14,917 nt of DNA, from contig DRMK01000057.1 of NCBI GenBank assembly GCA_011322575.1, positions 1 through 14,917 on the forward strand. The letters are read 5' to 3'. The DNA is from Gammaproteobacteria bacterium (GTDB lineage Bacteria > Pseudomonadota > Gammaproteobacteria > Thiohalospirales > Thiohalospiraceae). Below, piece by piece: positions 1-6,130 of this stretch; position 1 is the stretch's first letter; each line of letters opens with the position of its first letter. The notes under the pieces are model-generated. The model was given only the letters and a program-made list of their open reading frames with translations, was not told the origin of the DNA and did not search any database. The translations under genes were made by a program, and so were the position numbers.

Positions 1-156
1 AGGCTAGCAGCAGAATATTACAGATATATTACGACACCGTCCTTTTACCGCAAGAGATGGGCAGAGGCAAGCGGATTTTCCAGGAAGAGCTAAGGGGCGT
101 TGGGCGGTTGACAGGTATGAGGGCGAAGCAACGCATCCCGTGCAGCGTCTCTTTCC
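1..156. other. Unassigned left edge, no supported gene
   Basis: No start-to-stop gene can be supported here. Forward frame 1 is open from the edge to a TAA at 91-93 and would encode a 30-residue tail (RLAAEYYRYITTPS...). This could be the C-terminus of a gene cut by the window edge, but I do not recognise it. A perfect TTGACA occurs at 108-113, but no plausible -10 hexamer lies about 17 bases downstream, so I do not call a promoter. Confidence 0.3.
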
Positions 157-157
157 C

Positions 158-180
158 TATTTGGCGAAGAGAGAGGGATT
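158..180 (-). repeat. Partial second copy of the tRNA-Ser 3' end
   Basis: These 23 bases match 337-359 at 22 of 23 positions; the only difference is A167 against G346. The matched stretch covers, on the minus strand, the CCA tail, the discriminator base, the 3' acceptor strand and the 3' strand of the T stem of the intact tRNA-Ser at 341-433, plus four bases beyond the CCA. After position 180 the two copies diverge. A copy of a tRNA 3' end downstream of the intact gene is what integration of a tRNA-targeting element leaves (attL/attR). It could also be part of a tRNA-associated intergenic repeat family. No integrase gene is present. Confidence 0.7.
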
Positions 181-185
181 GATTC

Positions 186-253
186 GGCCTTCGGCCTCAC
201 CCCCCAAAGGGGGCGCCGTCGCTACGCTCCGCCGTCCTACGGCGCTTCGCGCC
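186..253. repeat. Cluster of four short triloop hairpins
   Basis: Four small perfect inverted repeats lie close together, each with a three-base loop: GGCC-TTC-GGCC (186-196), CCCCC-AAA-GGGGG (201-213), GCCGT-CCT-ACGGC (231-243) and GGCGC-TTC-GCGCC (241-253). The last two share bases 241-243, so they are mutually exclusive. The cluster is bounded by tRNA-like pieces: the acceptor copy at 158-180, and a T-arm-like GGTCGAACCC at 255-264. It resembles REP-like or tRNA-associated intergenic repeats. No coding function is supported. Confidence 0.6.
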
Positions 254-274
254 TGGTCGAACCCGCTCTTTTGA

Positions 275-371
275 ATCGAGGGTTCGAATCCACCATCAAA
301 AATATGAAAAGGGATCCCGTACGGGATCCCTTTTCATATTTGGCGGAGAGAGAGGGATTCGAACCCTCGAT
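275..371. repeat. 17-bp inverted repeat of the tRNA T-arm flanking a palindrome
   Basis: Bases 275-291 (ATCGAGGGTTCGAATCC) are the exact reverse complement of 355-371, the T-arm region of tRNA-Ser. The two arms flank the 40-bp palindrome at 301-340 almost symmetrically. The minus-strand transcript beyond the tRNA therefore contains a second sequence able to pair with the T arm before processing. T arms are themselves nearly self-complementary, which makes such matches easier to arise, but 17 of 17 is long. Confidence 0.7.
297..340 (-). terminator. Rho-independent terminator of tRNA-Ser, perfect 40-bp palindrome
   Basis: Bases 301-320 are the exact reverse complement of 321-340, giving a 20-bp palindrome arm. 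On the minus strand it starts directly after the tRNA CCA and is followed by a run of five T (302-298). A strong GC-rich stem core (GGGATCCCGT/ACGGGATCCC) followed by T residues is the classic intrinsic terminator layout. It would end the rnm-tRNA-Ser transcript. The AT-rich outer parts make the stem longer than usual. Confidence 0.8.
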
Positions 372-433
372 GGAGCTTTTGACCCCATACTCCCTTAGCA
401 GGGGAGCGCCTTCAGCCTCTCGGCCATCTCTCC
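341..433 (-). tRNA. serX-type tRNA-Ser(GCU): tRNA-Ser, anticodon GCU
   Basis: The reverse complement folds as a class II tRNA with a long variable arm. The acceptor is GGAGAGA/TCTCTCC with discriminator G and an encoded CCA. The anticodon stem-loop is CTCCC-CTGCTAA-GGGAG (anticodon GCT) and the T arm is GAGGG-TTCGAAT-CCCTC. The length is 93 nt including CCA. It decodes AGC and AGU serine codons. Its first G (base 433) is also the third base of the TAG stop codon of the upstream rnm gene, so there is no intergenic space and the tRNA is probably cotranscribed with rnm or uses a promoter inside it. A terminator hairpin follows at once. Confidence 0.97.
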
Positions 434-1314
434 TAATCGAGCCGCAAAGGATAACCTCCCTGCGCCCCTTCGTAAAGTCTCCAGCCAGACGTCTTCCAGA
501 GCGGTGCGCAACCGGGCGGCAATGGCTCGGTCCTGCCAAGCTCCAGCCAGGTGTTTTCGGGCCCGTGATAGTCCGACCCGACGGTGGCTCCCAGCCCGAA
601 CCGTTGCGCCAGCAGCGCCATGGCGTGGCATTCGGCGGGAGTGAAGCTTCCCGAGACCACCTCCAGGCCCTCGCCGCCACACTCCTTGAACTCACCGATG
701 AGCTGGCGCTGGCGGGTGGCGCTGAACCGGTAGCGCGCCAGATGGGCAATCACAGCCTGACCACCGGCTTTCCGGATCCAGTCCACCGCCTGCTCCAGAG
801 TGGCCCACTGCTCCTTCACATAGCCGGGTTTGCCGCGCACCAGGTAGCTCTTGAATACCTTGGGAAGGCTGTCCGCCCGCCCCCGCTCCAGAAGCACGCG
901 CGCAAAATGGGTGCGCCCAACCGCCCCGCCGCCGGCCAGACGCCGGGCCTCCTCGTAGGCGTCCGCCACTCCAATCTTCTCCAGACGGATGCCGATCTCC
1001 CGGGCGCGCCGATCGCGCAAGGCGCGCAATCCGGCCAGTCCCTGTTGCAGTCCGGAATGAAGCGGATCGATGTTCAGGCCCAGGATGTGGATGGTCCCGC
1101 CACCCCAGGTGACCGAAATCTCGACCCCGGGAACCAGGGCGACCCCCGCCCGGGATGCCGCCCCGAACGCCTCTTCCAGGCCCTCCGTGGTATCATGATC
1201 GGTCAAGGCCAGCACGTTCACTCCCTGGCGGGAGGCATGGGCTACCAGCTCTGCCGGAGCGAGGGTGCCGTCAGAAGCGGTGGAGTGAGAGTGCAGATCG
1301 TAGCGCAGCGGCAT
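433..1314 (-). CDS. rnm: PHP-domain RNase AM / 3',5'-nucleotide bisphosphate phosphatase (YciV family)
   Basis: This is a metal-dependent PHP-family phosphoesterase. In E. coli the YciV protein (RNase AM, gene rnm) acts as a 5'-3' exoribonuclease that trims rRNA 5' ends and hydrolyses nucleoside 3',5'-bisphosphates. The metal-ligand motifs are visible: H8-S-H10, D39-H40-D41, E65, H76, H136, H191 and GSDYHG (D248, H250). The protein is 293 residues from the ATG at 1314, the usual family size. A TTG at 1395 would add 27 residues, but these are encoded by the inverted repeat and interior of an inserted element (1329-1577), so I reject it. No good Shine-Dalgarno precedes the ATG. The TAG stop overlaps the first base of tRNA-Ser by one nucleotide. 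Confidence 0.9.
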   Translation of the reverse strand: MPLRYDLHSHSTASDGTLAPAELVAHASRQGVNVLALTDHDTTEGLEEAFGAASRAGVALVPGVEISVTWGGGTIHILGLNIDPLHSGLQQGLAGLRALRDRRAREIGIRLEKIGVADAYEEARRLAGGGAVGRTHFARVLLERGRADSLPKVFKSYLVRGKPGYVKEQWATLEQAVDWIRKAGGQAVIAHLARYRFSATRQRQLIGEFKECGGEGLEVVSGSFTPAECHAMALLAQRFGLGATVGSDYHGPENTWLELGRTEPLPPGCAPLWKTSGWRLYEGAQGGYPLRLD

Positions 1315-1328
1315 GATTCTATGATGTC

Positions 1329-1577
1329 TTATTAACCCGGCAACATAATATGTCGCATTCAGAGCCTCAGGCCTCTCCCCTGTCAAGGCACGCAACGCCG
1401 AGAGGGGAGAGGCCTGAAACTCCTAACCTATTGATAGCAAAAAGACAGGCCGTACTGTGCACGTCTGCGGTCTGCGTTGTCGAAACTTGCTGCAGGAATG
1501 CTACAGCGGCGTTTCGACGCCTTGCCCCAGACGCGCAGCACAGCCGAATACGATATATTATGTTGCCGGGTTAATAA
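1329..1577. mobile_element. MITE-like non-autonomous element with 32-bp terminal inverted repeats
   Basis: The 249-bp element has ends that are reverse complements: 1329-1351 matches 1555-1577 perfectly over 23 bp, and the match extends to 1360 and 1546 with two mismatches (30 of 32). Ends begin TTATTAACCCGGCAAC. A TA sits at the same place at each end (1330-1331 and 1575-1576), which would fit TA target duplication as in IS630/Tc1-mariner elements. The interior has a 15-bp perfect hairpin (1367-1381 with 1403-1417) and an 8-bp one (1479-1486 with 1511-1518, GTCGAAAC/GTTTCGAC). No transposase or other credible gene is inside. Only 14 bp separate it from the rnm start and 24 bp from the yciI-like start, so it fills the divergent promoter region. 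Confidence 0.8.
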
Positions 1578-1601
1578 AATGTTGGAGAAGAACCCGGTAC
1601 C

Positions 1602-1901
1602 ATGCTTTTTGCGATCATCGCCACGGATCACGCCGATACCCTGAAGCGCCGCCAAAAGGCGCGCCCGGCCCATCTGGCGCGGCTGCAGCGGTTGCGCGAT
1701 GAGGGACGGCTGGTCCTGGCCGGTCCGTTCCCCGCCGTGGAGTGCGACGATCCGGGCTCCACAGGCTTCAGCGGCAGCCTGGTGGTTGCCGAGTTTCCTT
1801 CACTGGCCGAGGCTCGGCGGTGGGCGGACCAGGATCCCTACGTAGAGGCCGGTATTTACCGCAACGTGACGATCAAGCCGTTTCACAAGGTAATGCCCTG
1901 A
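1602..1901 (+). CDS. YciI family protein
   Basis: A 99-residue protein of the YciI-like (YCII) fold, a ferredoxin-like alpha/beta domain related to dimeric alpha-beta barrel proteins. E. coli YciI has no firmly assigned function; some relatives take part in chlorinated-aromatic metabolism. Family features are the N-terminal strand MLFAIIATD, the conserved histidine in RPAHL (H24), the GRLVLAGP stretch (35-42), the SGSLVVAEF strand and the DPY motif near residue 78. GGAGAAG at 1584-1590 serves as ribosome binding site, 11 bases before the ATG. The upstream DNA is the MITE-like element, so any promoter must be in or beyond it. A weak CCCC-AAAC-GGGG hairpin at 1915-1926 follows the stop, without a T run. 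Confidence 0.85.
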   Translation: MLFAIIATDHADTLKRRQKARPAHLARLQRLRDEGRLVLAGPFPAVECDDPGSTGFSGSLVVAEFPSLAEARRWADQDPYVEAGIYRNVTIKPFHKVMP

Positions 1902-1944
1902 ACCGCCCCCAATACCCCAAACGGGGCCAGCTTCGGCATTTGTA

Positions 1945-2148
1945 TCAATCGTCCAGGATGAAGGTTATCTTCATGTTTACCCGGTACTCGGATATCTTGC
2001 CGTCCTCTACTTTTACGGTCTGCTCCTGAACCCAGGCCGACTTTACGTTCCGCAGGGTTTTGTTGGCACGCTCTATCCCCTGCTTTATGGCATCCTCGAA
2101 ACTGATTGCGGATGATGAGGTAATCTCGGTTACTCTAGCTATTGCCAT
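1945..2148 (-). CDS. Dodecin, flavin-binding protein
   Basis: A 67-residue small protein matching the dodecin family, which assembles into hollow dodecamers that bind and buffer flavins (riboflavin, FMN). The start MAIARVTEITSSS is typical, followed by SFEDAIKQGIERANKTLRNV and a three-stranded sheet region. W39 in KSAWV is the expected aromatic residue that stacks on the flavin ring, and VQEQTVKVEDG follows as in relatives. GGAGGG lies just upstream of the ATG. It sits 27 bp downstream of the M48 protease gene on the same strand and may be cotranscribed. It is convergent with the yciI-like gene. Confidence 0.93.
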   Translation of the reverse strand: MAIARVTEITSSSAISFEDAIKQGIERANKTLRNVKSAWVQEQTVKVEDGKISEYRVNMKITFILDD

Positions 2149-2175
2149 GATTCCTGCCCTCCATGTTCCATACGG

Positions 2176-3060
2176 CTACATGGCGACTCTGGAGCCGCCA
2201 TTCCTGACATTCACCCCCGGTCTTGGCTGAACCACCATGTTTCCCTGGGAATCACAGTAGCTCTCGCGGATCTTCAGGGCCATGGGCATCCACTCCCGGA
2301 ACTGGCGGATCCGCGTCTCGCTGCTGGGATGGGTGGACATGAACGCCTCCGGAGCCCCCTTGCTGAGCCTTCCCATGCGCTCCCACAGGCGGGGGGCCTC
2401 GGAAGGGTCGAAACAGGCCCTGGAGAGGAAAATCAGACCCATGTAGTCGGCCTCGGTCTCGTGCTTGCGCGAGAAGGGCAACAGAATCCCGTACTGGGAA
2501 CCGACCCCCAGGGCCCCCATGACGGCCCGCTGGGTGCCGATGTCCATGCCACCCAGGGCCATGCTCGCCGCCATGCTGCCAAACTGCACCAGCTTCTGGT
2601 ACGCCATCCGCTCCGCTCCGTGCCGCGCAATGGCGTGCGCTATCTCGTGACCCATGACGGCGGCCAGCCCGTCGGTATTCTCCACCACCGGGAGAATTCC
2701 GGTAAAAACCGCCACCTTGCCACCGGGCAGGGCAAATGCGTTGGCCTGCGGCGAGTCGATGACGTTGAACTCCCACTGAAATCCGGGATCCACATCGGCG
2801 GCGGCACGCCGGATCCGCATCCCGACGGCGCGCACCGTATCGACCACCTCCCCCTGCCTGACCACGCGCGACTGGCTCAGGATCTGGCTGTATGACTGGA
2901 GCCCCAAGGCCATCTCCTGCTCCCGGCTTATGTCCACCAGCTGTTTGCGCCCGGTGAGTGGAACCTCCTGCTGGTTGCTGAAATAGTAATAGACCAGAAA
3001 CAGCCCGAACAGCGCTATCGGCCACCAGCGAAAGCCACCCCTGCGACCCCTGCCCAACAT
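2176..3060 (-). CDS. M48 family zinc metalloprotease, membrane-anchored
   Basis: A gluzincin protease of family M48 (the HtpX/LoiP/BepA type), probably in cell-envelope quality control. The zinc motif HEIAH is at about residues 138-142 (H, H and catalytic E), and the third ligand is the first E of ETEAD near residue 201. The family stretch SPQANAFALPGGKVAVFTG lies just before. The N-terminus has basic residues, then one hydrophobic segment (about 14-28), which fits an inner-membrane anchor with a periplasmic domain; I see no lipobox. Two in-frame ATGs exist. AGGGAGGG is only one base from the ATG at 3066 but seven from the ATG at 3060, so I choose 3060 (294 residues). The substrate is unknown. 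Confidence 0.88.
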   Translation of the reverse strand: MLGRGRRGGFRWWPIALFGLFLVYYYFSNQQEVPLTGRKQLVDISREQEMALGLQSYSQILSQSRVVRQGEVVDTVRAVGMRIRRAAADVDPGFQWEFNVIDSPQANAFALPGGKVAVFTGILPVVENTDGLAAVMGHEIAHAIARHGAERMAYQKLVQFGSMAASMALGGMDIGTQRAVMGALGVGSQYGILLPFSRKHETEADYMGLIFLSRACFDPSEAPRLWERMGRLSKGAPEAFMSTHPSSETRIRQFREWMPMALKIRESYCDSQGNMVVQPRPGVNVRNGGSRVAM

Positions 3061-3114
3061 CACCATACCCTCCCTGGAGAATCTGCAGCCGGTTCCGTGG
3101 CCCCGACCACCAAA

Positions 3115-3654
3115 TCAGAAGAAGCGCCGTGCAATGTTGAGCACATCGTCCACGACGCTACCGTCGTTGTCGAAATCCAGGAACGAGCCAAGTGTGCCCA
3201 GCGAGGAGCTGGAGCCACCCCCGGAGAGCATTCCGGCCGAGGATGCCCTTGAACTCAGCGCCCCCATCACCACCGGAGCCAGCAGCGGCAGCAGTTTCTT
3301 GATTACGCTCGTGCTGACGCCGGTCTCCCGCGCCGCATACCCCGCCACGTTCCTGCTTACGTCCTTGCTGCCGAATATGTGACCCAGGATGGCGTTGCCG
3401 TCCAGCTGGGTTTCACGATCGGCGAGACTCTCCGGGCGCTCCAGGTAGCGTTGGTGGTTTCCCCGCGCAAGCGCGTCGAACAGGCTCGAGCTGCCCTCCT
3501 GGCTGGCGGCGTTGCGCTGGATGCCACGCGCCAGGGCCGGAACCACCTGGCCCATGACGCTCTGGAGCGATCGCTCATCGATCCCTAGCGTGCCGGCCAG
3601 CTGGCGCACCAGGGCTCCCCCCTGGCTTTGCAAAATGGTGTCCAGAATATTCAT
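3115..3654 (-). CDS. DUF937 domain-containing protein
   Basis: A 179-residue protein of the DUF937 (YidB-like) family of unknown function. The N-terminal half is helical and polar (MNILDTILQSQGG start). A second part carries GVSTSVIKKLLPLLAPVVMGAL, the best-conserved family stretch, then a Ser/Gly-rich linker (about 141-155). It ends with a short acidic D-x-D-x-D-G loop (DFDNDGSVVDD) and an amphipathic tail, which is common in this family and resembles a calcium-binding loop. There is no signal peptide or clear membrane span. AAGGAG precedes the ATG. It lies between bactofilin and the M48 protease on the same strand, with 109 bp upstream where a separate promoter may lie. No function can be assigned. 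Confidence 0.85.
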   Translation of the reverse strand: MNILDTILQSQGGALVRQLAGTLGIDERSLQSVMGQVVPALARGIQRNAASQEGSSSLFDALARGNHQRYLERPESLADRETQLDGNAILGHIFGSKDVSRNVAGYAARETGVSTSVIKKLLPLLAPVVMGALSSRASSAGMLSGGGSSSSLGTLGSFLDFDNDGSVVDDVLNIARRFF

Positions 3655-3763
3655 AACCCTCTCCTTGTGCCGTCGAAGTTTCCGCCGCTATTCGCAAAGA
3701 TCCCTGACACACTATTCTATCACCGAATGGCGCGGTACTTCGAATCCCCTCCCTGGTTATCGT

Positions 3764-4201
3764 TCAAACAGAACCGGATTTGCCCTTTTTCTTGCCCTCT
3801 CCCTTCAGGGAAACCACCTGGTTCTCCTTCTCCGCGCTATGCACCAGATTTCCGTTCACCTCGGCGCCCATGGCCATCTCTATCAGCCGGTAGTGCACGT
3901 TGCCGGTTACACGCGCCTTGGGACCGAGCTCAATCCGCTCCATGGCGTGAACGTTCCCCTTTACCGTGCCATTTACCAATACGCTGGCTACATTTACCTC
4001 GCCTTCGATACAACCCACTTCACTTATGCTGAGCACGGAGTCACCGCCCTGACTGGTATTCACGTTGCCCTTGACGTGACCATCCACATGCAGCCCACCG
4101 CTGAATATGATATCCCCCTCCACCCTGGTGTGCTCACCGATTAGGGTGTCTACCTCGGTGCCGCTGCTCTTGTCCGCTCCGGATTTACTCTTTCCCCACA
4201 T
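3764..4201 (-). CDS. Bactofilin (polymer-forming cytoskeletal protein)
   Basis: A 145-residue bactofilin. These proteins form a right-handed beta-helix and polymerise without nucleotides into filaments or patches at the membrane, acting in cell shape, polarity or wall enzyme placement. The core shows the repeating pattern of G/V/N with hydrophobic residues: TLIGEHTRVEGDIIFSGGL, VDGHVKGNV, VGCIEGEVNV, VNGTVKGNV and ARVTGNVHY. Short charged tails flank the core; the C-terminal tail is Lys/Gly-rich. The ATG at 4201 is chosen because GGGAGG sits eight bases upstream. The longer possible start at 4261 would add 20 residues unlike the family. It overlaps the end of the DUF6776-like gene by 17 bp, suggesting coupled translation. 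Confidence 0.92.
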   Translation of the reverse strand: MWGKSKSGADKSSGTEVDTLIGEHTRVEGDIIFSGGLHVDGHVKGNVNTSQGGDSVLSISEVGCIEGEVNVASVLVNGTVKGNVHAMERIELGPKARVTGNVHYRLIEMAMGAEVNGNLVHSAEKENQVVSLKGEGKKKGKSGSV

Positions 4202-4970
4202 CGCTTGTGCCTCCCGTTGCCACACTACCAACACCGTTCCGACCTTTGTCGGGCCAGTCAAAAACCTTTCGTATCCGGGTCTGGTTGCCTTTCCCGCCCG
4301 GATTCAGCACCAGAACCACCCGCTCCGGCACGAATCCTTCGGGGATCTCGAGCTCCCCTTCGATATTTTGGAAATACTTGAAATTATAACCTAGCCGCCG
4401 GATACGCGGTACTGAAATGCTGCTCAGCGCCAGCTGTTTGCCGTTACCGGAGCCAGCCTCCTCCCCCTCTACGGTGAGATCCACGGTACCCCTCGCCGGT
4501 GCCCCGTTGTTCAGTACCCGGGTCAGCACCAGTCTGTAACGCCAGAGACGCTCTACGCTACTCCTGTTCAGGGTAAATCTCTGGATCTGAAGGCCACGCC
4601 GCTTGTCTTCCGGAGATACGATACTGCGGTAGAACGCCAGCTCCTGCTTGAGTTCCAGGATTTCGTCCTGCAACCGCGCCAGATGGGCCCTGACCTGTGC
4701 GTAGGCCTGGCTCTCGATGCGGCTGGACTGCTCCAGGTTGGAGTTCTCCTCACGCAGCCGGTTCAGCTCTTTCTCCAGGCCGGCATTGGTCTGCTCCAGC
4801 TTCTGGCGCATCTCCCGCATGGCAGCGCCATCGTAACCAGCCCGGTAACGCCCATACTCGAATACCGACCAGCACGTTATCAGCGCCACCACCACCGCCA
4901 GAACCACCACCGCGCGGCGGCGCCAGGGGTGATCCCGCTCCGGCTCCTTCTGGATGACGATGCGGGTCAC
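4185..4970 (-). CDS. DUF6776-like membrane protein with coiled coil
   Basis: A 261-residue protein of unknown function. A basic N-terminus is followed by one transmembrane helix (about 19-38, AVVVLAVVVALITCWSVF), then a long heptad-patterned coiled coil (about 52-117, rich in L, E, Q and R), then a globular beta-rich C-terminal domain (about 125-245). It resembles the uncharacterised proteins found between argC and bactofilin genes in gamma- and betaproteobacteria, as in Pseudomonas. Its ATG overlaps the argC stop in an ATGA arrangement (4 bp), and its end overlaps the bactofilin start, so the three are one transcription unit. A role as membrane partner of the bactofilin is a reasonable inference but not shown. 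Confidence 0.8.
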   Translation of the reverse strand: MTRIVIQKEPERDHPWRRRAVVVLAVVVALITCWSVFEYGRYRAGYDGAAMREMRQKLEQTNAGLEKELNRLREENSNLEQSSRIESQAYAQVRAHLARLQDEILELKQELAFYRSIVSPEDKRRGLQIQRFTLNRSSVERLWRYRLVLTRVLNNGAPARGTVDLTVEGEEAGSGNGKQLALSSISVPRIRRLGYNFKYFQNIEGELEIPEGFVPERVVLVLNPGGKGNQTRIRKVFDWPDKGRNGVGSVATGGTSDVGKE

Positions 4971-6001
4971 GGCAGCAGGGCGATGGCCTCGAGGCCAACC
5001 GACTCCTTCAGGCCGAACATCAGGTTCATGTTCTGAATCGCCTGGCCGGCCGCCCCCTTGACCAGATTGTCGATGACGGCCAGCACCACCACGATCTCCC
5101 CTCCTTGCGGGCGGTGGACGGCTATGCGGCAGACGTTGGCCCCCTTGACGCTGCGGGTTTCGGGATGACTGCCCGGGGGCAATACATCCACGAACGGCTC
5201 ATCCCTGTAGCGGTGTTCGAACAGCTCCTGCAGATCGGGAGGCTCTCCTTTCACGGTGGCATACAGGGTGGCGTGAATCCCCCTGATCATCGGTGTCAGA
5301 TGGGGCACGAACACCAGCCCGACCTGCGCTTGACTGGCCGCGTTCAGACCCTGCCGGATCTCGGGCAGATGACGATGCCCCGATACCGCATAGGCCTTCA
5401 TGCTCTCGCTGCACTCCGCCAACAGAGTGGCCACCGCCGCCTTGCGCCCCGCCCCGCTGACGCCGGACTTGACGTCGGCGATCAGGCTGCCCGGTTCCAC
5501 CACCCGCTCCTCCAGCAGCGGCAGAAACCCCAGCTGCACGGCGGTGGGATAGCAACCAGGGCTGGCTACCAGGCGCGCCGCGCGCAGCTTCTCCCGGTTC
5601 ACCTCCGGCAGGCCGTACACCGCCCGCTCCAGCAGATCCGGGCAGGCGTGCGCCACTCCATACCAGCGCTCCCACTCCCCGGCATCCCGGAGACGGAAGT
5701 CAGCCGCCAGATCGATTATCCGTACTCCTGCATCCAGCAGAGCCGGCGCCATTTTCATGGCTACGCCGTTGGGGGTGGCGAAAAACACCACGTCGCAGGA
5801 ATGCAGCGCCTCCTCGTCCGGGGCGCTGAAGGGCAGATCCAGATGTCCGCGCAGATTGGGAAACATCTTCGCCACACTACTCCCCTCTTCGGACCGGGAG
5901 GTGACCGACACAAGCTCTACCTCGGGGTGAGCCACCAACAGGCGCAGCAACTCCGCGCCGGTATATCCGGTTCCGCCAACCACCCCAGCCTTGATCGCCA
6001 T
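4967..6001 (-). CDS. argC: N-acetyl-gamma-glutamyl-phosphate reductase
   Basis: Cytoplasmic arginine-biosynthesis enzyme that reduces N-acetylglutamyl-5-phosphate to the semialdehyde with NADPH. At 344 residues it has the usual length of the short ArgC type. The N-terminal Rossmann motif is GGTGYTG (9-15). The catalytic cysteine C150 is in SPGCYPT, and the active-site histidine is in GHRHLPEI (about 209-214). VKSGVSGAGRKA and the C-terminal DNLVKGAAGQAIQNMN stretch are also typical. GGAG about nine bases before the ATG is the likely ribosome binding site. It leads the argC-DUF6776-bactofilin unit and is divergent from the ClC gene across 184 bp. Confidence 0.97.
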   Translation of the reverse strand: MAIKAGVVGGTGYTGAELLRLLVAHPEVELVSVTSRSEEGSSVAKMFPNLRGHLDLPFSAPDEEALHSCDVVFFATPNGVAMKMAPALLDAGVRIIDLAADFRLRDAGEWERWYGVAHACPDLLERAVYGLPEVNREKLRAARLVASPGCYPTAVQLGFLPLLEERVVEPGSLIADVKSGVSGAGRKAAVATLLAECSESMKAYAVSGHRHLPEIRQGLNAASQAQVGLVFVPHLTPMIRGIHATLYATVKGEPPDLQELFEHRYRDEPFVDVLPPGSHPETRSVKGANVCRIAVHRPQGGEIVVVLAVIDNLVKGAAGQAIQNMNLMFGLKESVGLEAIALLP

Positions 6002-6073
6002 CCTCCGCTACTCCAAAAAAACCCGCCAAATCATGAAAATATGAAAACCACTCAACAGCATATCCCGCTTCTG

Positions 6074-6101
6074 TGGCATAATATCACCCCATCATGGTGA
6101 T
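6074..6101 (+). promoter_or_regulatory. Possible extended -10 promoter and adjacent dyad for the ClC gene
   Basis: TGG-CATAAT (6074-6082) fits an extended -10 element (TGn plus TATAAT with one mismatch). No good -35 is visible, which extended -10 promoters tolerate. Directly downstream ATCACC (6083-6088) and GGTGAT (6096-6101) form a dyad that could be an operator or a transcript-start hairpin. Transcription from here would give a leader of about 95 nt before the ClC start codon. Confidence 0.4.
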
Positions 6102-6130
6102 GATAAGCCGCTTCGGGGTCGAGGACACTT

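Noticed and set aside
108..136. Perfect TTGACA as a -35 promoter box
   Set aside because: No acceptable -10 hexamer lies 16-18 bases downstream and no gene follows on that strand.
271..1335. Forward open frame across the tRNA and rnm region
   Set aside because: It crosses the tRNA, the terminator palindrome and the antisense of rnm; it has no domain and is explained by the opposite strand.
1915..1926. CCCC-AAAC-GGGG as terminator between yciI and dodecin
   Set aside because: The stem is only four pairs and there is no T run on either side.
3730..3760. tRNA-like TTCGAATCCCC stretch after the bactofilin gene
   Set aside because: No matching 5' T-stem, anticodon arm or acceptor can be drawn around it; a chance similarity to a T arm.
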